From Tridacna crocea (Eukaryota > Mollusca > Bivalvia > Cardiida > Cardiidae): a stretch of 64,000 nucleotides of DNA. Each line of letters starts with the position of its first letter. The first letter of the stretch is position 1. The stretch covers positions 13,959,290 to 14,023,289 of the forward strand of contig OX031061.1 in the NCBI GenBank assembly GCA_943736015.1, read 5' to 3'. Both the position numbers and the translations under genes were made by a program. Below are positions 19,993-31,080 of the stretch, piece after piece. Under the pieces are notes generated by a model. It was not told the DNA's origin, made no database searches, and worked only from the letters and a program-made list of their open reading frames with translations.

Positions 19993-20372
19993 TTAACCCT
20001 ATACCACACAATTCAGACTTTTAACAAACCTGCAAAAGAAGCCTTTTGAAATCATTGTGAAAAAAGGAGAAAATGCTGGTAACCAGCATTTTGTCCTTTT
20101 TATATGCCCGTCGAAGACGGGATGTATTATGGGATCACCCGTGGCAGGTGGGCGGGCGGGTGGGCGGCGTCCAGTTCTTTGTCCTGAGCATATCTCCAAA
20201 ACTGTTCTAGCTAGGATTATGAAATTTCATGGGTGGATAGATCTCATCAAAGGGGAGTGCAGTGCGCAGGAATCATAACTCTTGCTCGCTTAATTTTTGA
20301 GTTATTGCCCTTTGTTGTTTTTTCATACTTGAATTTTGTCCGGAGCATATCTCCAAAAGTATACTAGCTAGG

Positions 20373-20945
20373 GTTCACTCTCTTGCACTCCGGATCATTA
20401 CATTCACCTCTGTAGTGGGCTCAGAAAGTAGTCCGTCATTACGTCATATTTTTGTCACATGACCATAACTCAAAATGGCTACACAAATGCCGGTGAAAGA
20501 AACACCAATATCGATTGTTTCGTGTGCTGTTCAAACAGCATGGGACCAATCAGACTTAATGATAGGAAATGAATAAAAGAGGCATTTTCTGAAAAGCCTA
20601 AATATCTTTAAAGGACGATAACTTGATTTTTAATCGTACAAACTTAGATCCAGCGGTGTGTCAAATCAGTTGTCATCATTCATGGGCCCAGCCATTTTTG
20701 TTAAAATCGGCGTAAGATTCTGAAAAGTGAAGAGGCTCGAAAAAAATAGTTCCATTTTATACAGGTAAATTCATCAGTTTGAACACACCTATAATGTATC
20801 TAGAATCATATGTCGTTAGTCTAACTTACAATTTTACATATGAAACAGTTAAACAATAACAAAACATCTTTTCCTCGGTTTGACAAGATTCTTGTCATTT
20901 AGCCCATCGCAGAGATGTATGTGAGGTAACGAACGACAACTCTGC
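20373..20945. mobile_element. ~570-bp insertion inside a tandem unit
   Basis: The unit breaks at GCTAGGGTTCACTC and resumes at GACTAGGGTTATGAAATTTC. The insert has a loose terminal inverted repeat (TTCACCTCTGTAGTGGGCT against AGCCCATCGCAGAGATGTATG). The interior is unrelated to its surroundings and no coding region was recognised. Confidence 0.45.
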
Positions 20946-21098
20946 TCGGAGATTGACTAGGGTTATGAAATTTCATGGGTGGATAGATCTCATCAAGGGG
21001 GAGTGCAGTGCGCAGGAATCATAACTCTTGCTTGCCTAATTTTTGAGTTATTGCCCTTTGTTGTTTTTCATACTTGAATTTTGTCCTGAGCATATCTC

Positions 21099-22515
21099 AA
21101 CAAGAGCGGCAAATTGTCGCAAGATACGCCCGTCTTACCCCAAGTTGTAAAGCTGGGGCATGCACCGGACAAAATTCAAATATGAAAAACGACAAAAAGC
21201 AATAACTCAAAAATTAAGCAAGCAAGAGTTATCATTCCTGTGCACTGCACTCCCCCTTGATGAGATCTATCCACCCATGAAATTTCATAACCCTAGCTAG
21301 TAAAGTTTTGGAGATATTCACCGGACAAAATTCAAGTATGAAAAACGGCAAAGGGCAATAACTCAAAAATTAAGCGAGCAAGAGTTAGGGTTCCTGTGCA
21401 CTGCACTCCCCCTTGATGAGATCTATCCACCCATGAAATTTCATAACCCTAGCTAGTATAGTTTTGGAGATATGCTCCGGACAAAATTCAGGTATGAAAA
21501 AACAACAAAGGGCAATAACTCAAAAATTAAGCGAGCAAGAGTTATGATTCCTGAGCACTGCACTCCCCCTTGATGAGATCTATCCACCCTTGAAATTTCA
21601 TAACCCTAGCTAGTATAATTTTGGAGATATTCACCGGACAAAATTCAAGTATGAAAAACGACAAAGGGCAATAACTCAAAAATAAAGCAAGCAAGAGTTA
21701 TGGTTCCTATGCACTGAACTCCCCCTTGATGAGATCTATCCACCCATGAAATTTCATAACCCTAGCTAGTATAGTTTTGGAGATATGCTCCGGACAAAAT
21801 TCAGGTATGAAAAACGACAAAGGGCAATAACTCAAAAATTAAGCGAGCAAGAGTTATGATTCCTGAGCACTGCACTCCCCCTTGATGAGATCTATCCACC
21901 CATGAAATTTCACGACCCTAGCTAGTATAGTTTTGGAGATGTTCACCGGACAAAATTCAAAGTATGAAAAACGGCAAAGGGCAATAACTCAAAAATAAAG
22001 CAAGCAAGAATTATGATTCCTGTGCACTGCACTCCCCCTTGATGAGATCTATCCACCCATGAAATTTCATAACCCTAGCTAGTATAGTTTTGGAGATATG
22101 CTCCGGACAAAATTCAGGTATGAAAAACTGCAAAGGGCAATAACTCAAAAATTAAGCGAGCAAGAGTTATTGTTTCTGTGCACTGTACTCCCCCTCGATG
22201 AGATCTATCCACCCATGAAATTTCGTAACCCTAGCTAGTATAGTTTTGGAGATATGCTCCGGACAAAATTCAAGTATGAAAAACGACAAAGGGCAATAAC
22301 TCAAAAATTAAGCAAGCAAGAGTTATGGTTCCTGTGCACTGCACTCCCCTTCGATGAGATCTATCCACCCATGAAATTTCGTAACCCTAGCTAGTATAGT
22401 TTTGGAGATATGCTCCGGACAAAGAACTGGACGCCGCCCGCCCGCCCGGACGCCCGCCCGCCCGCCCGCCACGGGTGATCCCATAATACGTCCCGTATTC
22501 GACGGATGTATAAAA
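21099..22515 (-). mobile_element. Complete reversed copy of the tandem-core element
   Basis: Read in reverse it starts with the GACGGG..CCCGTGGCGGGCGGGCG head near 22515 and has eight ~157-bp units (TTTTGGAGATAT recurs near 21305, 21461, 21618, 21774, 21931, 22088, 22246 and 22400). It ends with the GCATGCCCCAGC tail at 21099. The unit sequences are very similar to each other. Confidence 0.7.
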
Positions 22516-23538
22516 AGTATACTAGCTAGGGTTATGAAATTTCAGGGGTGGATAGATCTCATCATGGGGGAGTGCAGTGCCCAGGAATAATAACTCTTGC
22601 TTGCCTAATTTTTGAGTTATTGCCCTTTGTTGTTGTTCATACTTGAATTTTGTCCGGAGTATATCTTCAAAATTATACTAGCTATGGTTATGAAATTTCA
22701 TGGGTGGATAGATTTCATCAAGGGGGAGTGCAGTGCATAGGAATCATAACTCTTGCATGCCTAATTTTTGAGTTATTGCCCTTTGTTGTTTTTCATACTT
22801 GAATTTTGTCTGGAGCATATCTCCTAGCTAGGGTTATGAAATTTCATGGATGGATAGATCTTATCAAGGGGGAGTGCAGTGCCCAGGAATCATAACTCTT
22901 GCTCGCTTAACTTTTGAGTTATTGCCCTTTGTTGTTTTTCATACTTGAATTTTGTCTGGAGCATATCTCCAAAATTATACTAGCTAGGGTTATGAAATTT
23001 TATGGATGGATAGATCTCATCAAGGGGGAGTGCAGTGGTTAGGAACCATTACTCTTGCTTGCCTAATTTTTGAGTTATTGCCCTTTTTTGTTTTTCATTC
23101 TTGAATTTTGTCTGGAGCATATCTCCAAAAGTATACTAGCTAGGGTTATGAAATTTCATGGGTGGATAGATCTCATCAAGGGGGAGTGCAGTGCCCAGGA
23201 ATCGTAACTTTTGCTCACTTTAATTTTTAGTTAGTGCCCTTTGATGTTTTTCATACTTGAATTTTGTCTTGTGCATGCCCCAGCTTTACAACTTGGGGTA
23301 AGACGGGCATATCTTGCGACAATTTGCCGCTCTTGTTCATACTTGAATTTTGTCCGGTGCATGCCCCAGCTTTACAACTTGTGGTAAGACGGGTGTATCT
23401 TGTGACAATTTGCCACTCTCGTTTCATAATGATTTCCAAACGCTTCACAAAACAAATTTTAAATTTTCAGTTGCTTTTATTTTGTCTGCAATTGCTTTCA
23501 ATATGGACCAGCCGAAAATTTTGTTGTTTAGTAAAGAG

Positions 23539-23693
23539 TTAAAGAATTGAAATTTGTTTTAGAATGGGAAGAAAACATTGTGGGAAAAGGAGAAATTGCT
23601 GGTTACCAGCATTTTCTCCTTTTCCTACAATGTTTTCAAAAGGCTTCTTTCACAGGGGTCGGTAAAAGTCGGGATTGTGAGGTAAAGGGTTAA
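23539..23693 (+). mobile_element. H67 MITE, left arm deleted
   Basis: TTAAAGAATTGAAATTTGTT start, then the core GAAATTGCTGGTTACCAGC and a complete right arm to GGTAAAGGGTTAA. Confidence 0.7.
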
Positions 23694-24435
23694 GAAGGAA
23701 ATAATGAATGGTAGAGATTTCTCATTTTGCTGTTTGATCCCCGGTAGATGGGTCATGTTACTGCATCTAAATTATGGAAGGGGAAAAATCCCATGTTTAG
23801 GAACTATTTGTTAAAACATCCTATCTCTCTCATGTTTCTTGAGCAAGTGCACCCCATAAACAAGTTTTTACACCAACGTGATATTCATGAGCTGTGGTCT
23901 CACAAAATTTTTTTTCCTTCACAGTGATGCATTTTATACCCCAGTCACACTTAACTTTCGTTCGTTCCATTTTGAGAATTTTGCCGAACGGACTTATACT
24001 GTGTTCAGATGGAGTGTATGTATGGGCAACTTTTTATGATCTGTTTACGAACCTAATGGGCGGGTTAGGACGGGAAGGTGCTCCAGAACTTTAAGCCTGC
24101 TCAAAATTTCTTGTCATTTATCCCATCCTGTAATTAGACGGATTGACAATGAACTTAAAATGAGATGGACATACTAAAAATAGAACTATCATGCTTCGAT
24201 CTTAATAAAAGTGCGGTGCAGTCGGGCATCAATTGACACTGCATTTACATATAATCAACCGAAATTTCACGACTACAGCCTGTTTTACATTTTTGTTGAC
24301 CAAGGTACATAACCGGACTACTTATCTACGTGAGCGATAACCGTTACTTTGAATTTCTAACTAAAATGAACGTTTACTCAAGAAAATGCTACCTGCTCCG
24401 CAAAAGGTCAGTGAGTCAAACTAACTGCCAAAAGG
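23694..24435. other. Unannotated sequence
   Basis: No gene recognised. CTGCTCCGCAAAAGGTCAGTG at about 24392 is the flank motif of the GATCAAGATCAG hairpin family without its hairpin. Confidence 0.3.
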
Positions 24436-24663
24436 TTAACCCTTTACCCCATAAGGCATTTCTATGGTATCTCTAATTCACCCTAAATAACAGCAAGGAT
24501 GAAGCCATTTCTTATGTGTATATGACACCTTTTGATAATGTAGAAAACATTGTGACAAAAGGTGAAATTGCTTGTCACAAGCAATTTCACCTTTTGCCAC
24601 AATGTTTTCCAAAGGCTCCTACAAGCAATTGTAGAAATGAGTATTTATGGAGTAAAGGGTAAA
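24436..24663 (-). mobile_element. H67-B MITE, near complete
   Basis: TTAACCCTTTACCCCATAAG start, and arms matching 9246-9463 in reverse (GGCATTTCTATGGTATCTCT; AGGATGAAGCCATTTCTTATG). The core 24543-24609 is 67 bp, with inner GCTTGTCACAAGC and a single mispair (GTGACAAAA against TTTTGCCAC). Confidence 0.8.
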
Positions 24664-24812
24664 CCTAATGAGCAAGATATGAATGAAAAATTGCAATGAA
24701 AGTCAGAAAACCCTAACCCCATAAAAACAGATGTTTCCTTCGGTTATGTAATCATTCCAGGGGAAAATTTGATGCCATGAGAGACTGAAATAAAACCCCA
24801 ATTACTGTATAG

Positions 24813-25030
24813 TTAACTCTTTACCAAGCAAACAAATTTAAGATCGGTACAAATTGAAAGCATTTGCAAATGACATGATATTATTTGATTTAGCTGAGTA
24901 ATGGTAATTGTCTGTTAAAGTGATGAAGACATTGTGGGAAAAGAAGAATGCTGGTTACCAGTATTTTCTTCTTTTCCCACTTGGTCTTCAAAAGGCTTTT
25001 AAAAAGTCTTCAATAGGGCTATATTCCTAA
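24813..25030 (+). mobile_element. H67 MITE, diverged
   Basis: TTAACTCTTTACCAAGCAAAC start and core AAGAATGCTGGTTACCAG. The right end has decayed to the next copy's CTAACTC. Confidence 0.65.
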
Positions 25031-25254
25031 CTCATTACCAAACAACAAAATTTTAGGTTTGTCCAAATTGAAAGCATTTGCAGAGGACGAAATAAAAGAG
25101 ACTGAAAATTTGAAATTTGTTTTGGGATGGGTAGAAAATGTTGTGGGAAAAGGAGAAAATGCTGGCTACCAGCATTTTCTCCTTTTCCCACAATATTTTC
25201 AAAAGGTTTCTATCTCAGGGTCATAGAATTAAGGATTGTCTGGTAAAGGGTTAA
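25027..25254 (+). mobile_element. H67 MITE, near complete
   Basis: CTAACTCATTACCAAACAAC start, core AAATGCTGGCTACCAGC, and end GGTAAAGGGTTAA. Confidence 0.85.
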
Positions 25255-25959
25255 CCCATTTCATGCATGCATGAAGACATTTTTTTCCCCCTAATATCTT
25301 GCATTAGGCTGCTGTTTAAAACACTAAGGCAAAAGATAAAATCACTAATTACAAGTGGCTCATTTTTCCTGACCATTTTGTTTTTTCACAAAGGTGTACA
25401 CCTGCTTTGAATTATTATTTCTATTGTCTTTATGCAAATATGCCTTTTAATTTGTATGACTACAAGACACAAATGTACGACCATTCTTTATTGCATTGTT
25501 TGTCTTATTGTAGATCTAAAAATCAATGCAAATTTTGATTAGCTAAACTATTTTGATTAACCAATTAAAATATTCGGTTACTATGAAATTTAGAAATCTC
25601 TAGAGATTTAAACCAAGAATTTTATCAAAAATGGTCGGTGAATACTTGTCGAAAATTTTTGCTGGAAATGTATTATCAAATATGGAGAAGAAAATACAGA
25701 ATTATGTAGCAAAAATAATTGTGTAATCTATTTTTTCATAGTGAGCAACTCATAATGTTTTCCTACCTTAATTTACTTAGTCGAAAAATTTTCCTTTTAT
25801 TCAATTTCAACTTTTATTTAAAGTTTCAATGTAAAAATATGCATTAGTTTGAAAGAGGTATTGCAACAAAATGTGATCTCTTTGATGTCATTTCATATTA
25901 CAGTCTTCCATGATTAGAAACAATTTATGACCTTTGTCTAATTAATTTTCTTTTAGTTT
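25255..25959. other. AT-rich sequence with a decayed CACCAACCATTC-family relic
   Basis: TGATTAGCTAAACTATTTTG and GGTCGGTGAATACTTG around 25535-25650 resemble the right half of the MITE at 53333-53510. No gene recognised. Confidence 0.3.
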
Positions 25960-26502
25960 TTAACCCTTTACCACACAGTAACGACTTTTAACGACACTGA
26001 GGAAGAAGCCTTTTGAAAACATTTTGGGAAAAGGAGAAAATGCAGGTGACAGCATTTTCTCCTTTTTTCCACAATTTTTTCAAAAGCCTTCTACCTGGTG
26101 ACAGCATTTTTTTTTCCATTTCTCACAATGTTTTCGAAGCTTCCTCAAGATTATTGAAGCCAGTTCCCGGTGGCTCAGTTGCTAGGATGCAGGACTCGAG
26201 AACAGGAGGTCGTGGGTTCAATCCCTGTCTCAGCCAATTTCTTCCTGAGGATGGATGATAGTCATTGTAACAGGATTCACTCCGCTCCCATCACTGACCA
26301 TTGTCCTAATGATGGTTATGTGGGAAAGCAGCCAGGGGCTTGGAAACAAAATTGTGCAGAGTTCTGGTAAAAAGAGACTCCCGGAAAGCATGGATTGATA
26401 CGCTGGCCACAGCAATATAACAGTAAAAATGTTGAAAATGGCTTTAACACCAATCAGTCAATCATGATCACTGAAACACAGGATTTTGTGGTAAAGGGGT
26501 AA
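25960..26502. mobile_element. H67 MITE with two right arms, interrupted by a SINE
   Basis: It starts in '-' form (TTAACCCTTTACCACACAGT, ACGACTTTTAACGACACTG) and ends in '+' form (GATTTTGTGGTAAAGGGG), so both arms are of the right-arm type. The core region holds two partial hairpins (GCAGGTGACAGCATTTTC and CTGGTGACAGC). A SINE occupies 26157-26458. Confidence 0.6.
26157..26458 (+). mobile_element. tRNA-derived SINE, near full length
   Basis: A box CGGTGGCTCAGTTGCTAGG and B box GTGGGTTCAATCCC are at pol III spacing. The body is ATGGTTATGTGGGAAAGC..GGCTTGGAAAC and the tail is TTAACACC(AATCAGTCAATCA). Imperfect flanking copies GATTATTGAA / GATCACTGAA suggest the target duplication. The same family is at 549-702 and, reversed, at 41664-41995. 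Confidence 0.8.
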
Positions 26503-26672
26503 CTCTGTACATAGATATAGAAAAATCTCCCGAGTTACAGCAGATCTTTTGAAGAAGTTGTGGCATGAGGAGAAATTTGTTGCAAGCATTTTCTCCTTTT
26601 CCCACAATTTTTCTAAAGCTTTCTTCTTCAGGGACATACATACAAACTTGGGATTGTGTGGTAAAGGGCTAA
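26499..26672 (+). mobile_element. H67 MITE, diverged
   Basis: Left part mostly lost; core GAGGAGAAATTTGTTGCAAGC; a good right arm to GTGTGGTAAAGGGCTAA. Confidence 0.55.
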
Positions 26673-27071
26673 AATATTGGTTGGGTTTGTGGGTTTGTTC
26701 ACTGCTCTAAGGGTTATTAATCACGGTTTGGTTCCGGTCCCTGGATGATCAGACTGTGGTCCAGTGCTGACCTTGTATAACCTTGTAACTTTGAAGTCTT
26801 CCTAATACGGTGTTAATTGTCCTCCACATCCTCGGTGACCAATCAAAATTGAGGAATCCATTTATCTTTGTCGAACCAAGTGCTCTCAGTCACACCAAGA
26901 TGTGCAAATTTTGGCGGAAATAATTCATAATTAGAAGAACAGCCGTGTTTTTTAACATGCAAATAGCCATTACTGACCAATATTTAGCTGGACTGGTTCC
27001 ATCTTTAGTGGTAATTTGAGCCGTAATGACATATTCAGGATCCATAGCCTGCCAACTTCATATCTTTTGTC
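26673..27071. other. Unannotated sequence
   Basis: No gene or repeat recognised. Confidence 0.25.
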
Positions 27072-27300
27072 TTAAACCTTTTACCATACCTCACCAATTT
27101 TGGACTTGCACATATTGAGGGAAATTATAGACAAAAAATTCAACATGTTCCAAATGATGGTATATCTTTTTGTCTCAGAATAGGAAGAAAACATTGTGGG
27201 AAAAGGAGAAAATGCTGGTTAACAGCATTTTCTCCTTTTCCTACAGTGTTTTCAAAAGGCTTTTTTCTCAGAAAACTTAGTTTATGTTGTAAAGAGTTAA
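27072..27300 (+). mobile_element. H67 MITE, near complete
   Basis: TTAAACCTTTTACCATACCTC start and core AAATGCTGGTTAACAGC. It ends TTGTAAAGAGTTAA, with diverged arms. Confidence 0.75.
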
Positions 27301-27751
27301 TGAAAAAATATTTCTTCATTTTTGGTGGAATTTAGTGGGGGGTTATTATGACCAAGACTAATGCATCTCAATAGAGAGTGTACACTGAGTTGGTTTGATC
27401 TTTGTCTATACTGTCAGCAAATTACAGCGTAAGGCAAGCACATTGTGTAGCCAGGCAGAAGCTTTGAAGCCTGGGTTTCAACATTCAATTTTCAAGTATA
27501 CCTTTCAAACAAGAAAATGGAAAGGAAAAATGCCAAAGGCCTAATTACTATGCTAAATCAGTGAGCTACATCTTTACTATATCATTGGCCATACCCCAAG
27601 CATGATAAGGGTTATTTATTATGAGAGCTATGTTGTACCTATAAGGCAAGAAGTGCTTGTGTAGGGCTTACAAAGTAAAGGAGGCTGTAATCTGTTTTCA
27701 CATTTTCTTCTCATTTATCCAGTATTGTCGACTATTACTCACCATCTATAC
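27301..27751. other. Unannotated sequence
   Basis: No gene or repeat recognised. Confidence 0.25.
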
Positions 27752-27973
27752 CCTTCTCTTTTTACCAATTTGAGACTTGCCCCCAAAGTTGAAAGCATTT
27801 GCACAGGAAAAGTCAAAATACATGTCAGATGATGGTTCCTGTCTATGGATGGGTAGAAAACATGGTGAGAAAAGGGGAAAATGCTGGTTGCCAGCATTTT
27901 CTCATTTTCTCACTATATTTTGAAAAAGATTTTTTCCTTGGGTTAGCAAAACAGATTAAAGTGTAAAGGGTTT
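27752..27973 (+). mobile_element. H67 MITE, diverged
   Basis: TTTTTACCAATTTGAGACTTG left arm, core GGAAAATGCTGGTTGCCAGC, and end GTGTAAAGGGTTTA. Confidence 0.65.
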
Positions 27974-28588
27974 AGACTTCTTGCTAAATGCAGAAGGTAA
28001 TATTTCAATAATATAGAAAAGAGGCTTTGTTGTTGTGGTTGCCAGAATTGATTTGGTCAAAACTTGTCACAAAATCAGACTTTGACAGTGTGAATCTGGG
28101 ATATAATGGCACTCTATGTGCCGTATGATCTTAATATAAGCTGCACACAAAAGAACTTCATCTGCTGTACAGTTGTCATGACAGTTTTATTAGTGCCTCA
28201 GGGTTAAACCACATAGAACAAGCCCCTGTAATGGGACTATATTAGGTACCCAATATTCATGTATTTGGAATTTCGAGGGGAATGCTTGGACACCATGAAA
28301 TACATGGTGTTATTGGAACATCCCTTCTTTGGCCCTTGCCCGTTACGGTATTTCAGGGATTTTGGTAATTTTACAATATACATACTGCATGCTTTTTTGC
28401 CATAATGTAATTTTGGGCTCTACAAATTGACAAAGCAGTCTTTGAATCCCTAATTAAACTGAAAAAAAAAAACCTGAATCACTTTAAATGGAAAAAAATT
28501 GATTTAAGGCACAGAAGCAATGAAAAGTTGACAATGTAGAGGTTAAAATACATTTTAATTGAAGCTATATTTTTTAAAGGTATGGAAA
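27974..28588. other. Unannotated sequence
   Basis: No gene, RNA gene or repeat recognised. Confidence 0.25.
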
Positions 28589-28690
28589 TAGTTGTGAAGA
28601 TAGCAAGCTGTTACTGTATGGTCAGTCTAAAAATAATTTGAGGACCGACCATACAATAAGATAATGATTGTCATCTTCACAACTTGTTAA
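28589..28690. mobile_element. Short palindromic MITE, GTTGTGAAGAT..ATCTTCACAAC
   Basis: TAGTTGTGAAGATAGCAAGC..GTATGGTCAG at the left pairs with CGACCATACAATAAG..CATCTTCACAACTTG at the right, around AATAATTTGAGG. Family unknown. Confidence 0.6.
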
Positions 28691-29159
28691 ATGCTATGAT
28701 CTGAATTTTAATACATTTCAACATTCACTTTGGTTTTATTTTTTGGTGCCACTGGTTCTTTGAAGAGTAAAATATTTCACACCTTGGCACCTTGGCACTG
28801 TCAGTTAATGGTTTATTCTGGAAGGGCGGGCAAGAAATGCACATTTTCACATGACAGCCACTCTTGCAACAGAAGGCTTTTGACCAATTGTTAGAGACTA
28901 GCATTAATCACCGCTGGAAAGCTCAATAGTTTTTCCTCAGGGTCAGTGATAACCCTTCATGCTTCCTTTCACTATCTTCATCGACTTTTGTGGCCATTGG
29001 AAATCAGTCTTGACTTTGACCTATAATGTCCGCTTTGCTTTACTTTACTTCAACATTCTGGGAAAAAGAGCAGCTTTTGAATAACTGCTATTTTTGTGTT
29101 ACTGTCTTTTCAAAAAAAAAATATTCAAAGAGATTTTTCTGGAGGGTGATTGTTATCCC
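28691..29159. other. Unannotated sequence
   Basis: No gene or repeat recognised. Confidence 0.25.
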
Positions 29160-29392
29160 TTAACCCCTATACCACACAATGCTAACTTAACAACCCTAAG
29201 AAAGAAGCCCTTTAGAAAACATTGTAGAAAAAGGAGAAAATGCTGGTGACCAGCATTTTCTCCTTTTCCCACAATTGTTTTCTGACCTGCTGGAAAAAAA
29301 ATCAATTCTAGAATTATGTTTATTTTGTCGTCTGCATGTGCTTTCAATTTGCACCAGTTTAGATAAAATTTTGTGATGTGGGAAAAATTTGA
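29160..29392 (-). mobile_element. H67 MITE, near complete
   Basis: TTAACCCCTATACCACACAA start, core AAAATGCTGGTGACCAGC, left arm TTTATTTTGTCGTCTGC, and a decayed terminus. Confidence 0.75.
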
Positions 29393-29966
29393 TTCTTTCC
29401 TTACCGAATAGATAAATTGCATGTTCTCAAAGGCTGTGACAAAGACAGTTCTGCTGTCAGACCAAGGGACATTTTGGTCCTTGTATCTGATACATGAAAT
29501 GGACAGTGTAGGTCAAAGATCAGACTGCACATTGATCTTGACCTGCACTGTCCACAAAAACTTCTTGTGGCAACATTGACATGAAAAGAGTTAAAGCTGA
29601 CAATGAACCTTAAAGAAGTTTTCAGTCCAAAAATAAGATCCAAATAAGTTGTTTGTTTCTTGTTACTCATGTCTTATGTGTCTCAAGGAAGCATGCAGTG
29701 TAGATCAAAGATCAAATAGCATTTTTTGTACAGTCTGATCTTGATTCACACTGGCAACAAAGGCAGCTATTGTAATGGAAGGCACTTGAAGGATTAATGA
29801 GATATGGGCTAGCTCCTGTCATTTCCTGCATCATTTTGAGGGAGAATTAATGAAGGAAGGAGAATGTTTCTGGTTTTATGAGTTTTTGGCTCTTGAAGAT
29901 GATCACTGAGTGTTGCTGCCTAAAGCTTTAGTGAAAGCCATTGACCTTTTTCAGAAACATTTATGT
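29393..29966. repeat. Two decayed GATCAAGATCAG hairpins in otherwise plain sequence
   Basis: GTGTAGGTCAAAGATCAGACTGC..GATCTTGACCTGCACTG at 29503-29548 and GTGTAGATCAAAGATCAA..CAGTCTGATCTTGATTCAC at 29698-29750 are two decayed hairpins. The remainder has no recognised feature. Longest quoted pieces are joined motifs, not contiguous runs. Confidence 0.45.
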
Positions 29967-30855
29967 TAACCCTTTACTGCACAATACTGAGTTTTAACAA
30001 CCCTTTCTCCATTTCTCTCAATGTTTTTGACCTTTTCAAAGATAGGTCCCATCATTTGAGACACAATAGATTTGTCATCTGCAAATGCTTTGAAATTCGA
30101 CCAGACTAGATTTATGTCTGGAAAGGGGGGGTACGGATAAAACAGGTTAGTCCACTGAGGTTTTGTCCTGGTGGGGTTTTGTCCTGGTGGAGTTTTGTCT
30201 AGTTGGGTTTTGTCCAGTGGAGTTTGTCTTGGTGGGGTTTTGTCCAGTGGAGTTTTGTCCTGGTGGGGTTTTGTCCATTTTGTCCTTGTGGAGTTTTGTC
30301 CTGGTGGGCTTTTGTCTTGGTGGGGTTTGTCCAGTGGAGTCTTGTCCTGGTGGGGTTTTGTCCAGTGGAGTTTTGTCCTGGCGGAGTTTTGTCTTGGTGG
30401 GGTTTTGTCTTGGTGGGGTTTTTGTCCTGGTGGAGTTTTGTCCTGGTGGGGTTTTGTTGTGGTGGGGTTTTGTCCAGTGGGGTTTTGTCCAGTGGGGTTT
30501 TTGTCCTGGTGGGGTTTTGTCCAGTGGGTTTTGTCCTCGTGGGGTTTTGTCCTCGTGGGGTTTTGTCCAGTGGAGTTTTGTCCTGGTGGGGTTTTGTCCA
30601 GTGGGGTTTTGTCCTGGTGGGGTTTTGTTGTGGTGGGGTTTTGTCCTGGTGGGGGTTTTGTTGTGGTGGGGTTTTGTCCAGTGGGGTTTTGTCCAGTGGA
30701 GTTTTGTCCTGGTGGGGTTTTCTCCAGTGGGGTTTTGTCCAGTGGAGTTTTGTCCTGGTGGGGTTTTGTCCAGTGGGGTTTTGTCCAGTGGAGTTTTGTC
30801 CCGGGGGGGTTTTGTCCTGGTGGGGTTTTGTCCTACACTCCTGGAAAAGAGTTAA
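29967..30855 (-). mobile_element. H67 MITE with a minisatellite in its terminus
   Basis: TTAACCCTTTACTGCACAATAC start. The left hairpin arm is deleted (CAACCCTTTCTCCATTTCTC). The left arm runs to GACTAGATTTATGTCTGGAA. The terminal AGAGTTAA is found only after the 680-bp minisatellite (GGAAAAGAGTTAA, TTAA 30852-30855). Confidence 0.6.
30157..30834 (+). repeat. 15-16-bp GT-rich minisatellite
   Basis: About 43 units alternate between GTCCTGGTGGGGTTTT (16 bp) and GTCCAGTGGGGTTTT (15 bp), with variants such as GTTGTGGTGGGGTTTT and GTCCTCGTGGGGTTTT. G and T dominate the + strand. Because the period is not a multiple of three and the unit lacks stops, several frames stay open for 230-249 codons on both strands; these are artefacts, not genes. 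Confidence 0.9.
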
Positions 30856-31080
30856 CCTTGTACCACACATAGAAAGTTCAGACTCTACCAAACTGGGAGC
30901 ATTTACCAATGACAAATTTATTGTGGCTCAAAATGGTGAACTTTTTCTATGAAAGGAAGTAAAAGATTGTGGGAAAAGGAGAAGAATGCTAGTTACCAGC
31001 ATTTTCTCCTTTTCCCATAATGTTTTCAAGTCTCCTTCATTGAGTTTGTTAAAACTGGGGATAGTTTTGTAAAGGGTTAA
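30852..31080 (+). mobile_element. H67 MITE, near complete
   Basis: TTAACCTTGTACCACACATAG start, core AATGCTAGTTACCAGC, and end TTGTAAAGGGTTAA. It shares its first TTAA with the preceding copy. Confidence 0.75.

Larger units (their letters stand above)
20098..23424 (+). mobile_element. Tandem-core element (TATGCCCGTC family), self-nested
   Basis: The head ATATGCCCGTCGAAGACGGG is followed by a GGGCGGGCGGG-rich stretch, then ~157-bp tandem units (GTTATGAAATTTCATGGGTG .. GGGGGAGTGCAGTGC .. TTGAGTTATTGCCC). The tail is GCATGCCCCAGCTTTACAAC..GACAATTTGCCGCTCTTG, present twice in a row (23274-23337 and 23338-23424). A complete reversed copy of the same family sits inside at 21099-22515. No protein is encoded. 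The architecture (unique head, ~160-bp tandem core, unique tail) resembles bivalve tandem-core elements such as pearl; the assignment is inferred. Confidence 0.7.
19993..23542 (-). mobile_element. H67 MITE split by a 3.3-kb tandem-core element
   Basis: TTAACCCTATACCACACAAT start, then the core to CAGCATTTTGTCCTTTT (about 20098). The copy resumes at 23425 with CATAATGATTTCC..CACAAAACAAATTTT and the left arm, ending AGTAAAGAGTTAA (TTAA 23539-23542). Confidence 0.7.

Noticed and set aside
20057-20278. Possible Arg/Gly-rich small proteins over the GGGCGGGCGGG stretch, on both strands
   Set aside because: Low-complexity translation of the tandem-core element's head. The same text appears reversed at 22402-22590.
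20098-23424. CRISPR-like array of regularly spaced repeats
   Set aside because: The whole ~157-bp unit repeats, with no unique spacers, in a eukaryotic repeat context with head and tail sequences.
30163-30952. Overlapping 230-249-codon open frames on both strands
   Set aside because: They are translations of a 15-16-bp minisatellite without stop codons. All frames are open because the period is not a multiple of three.
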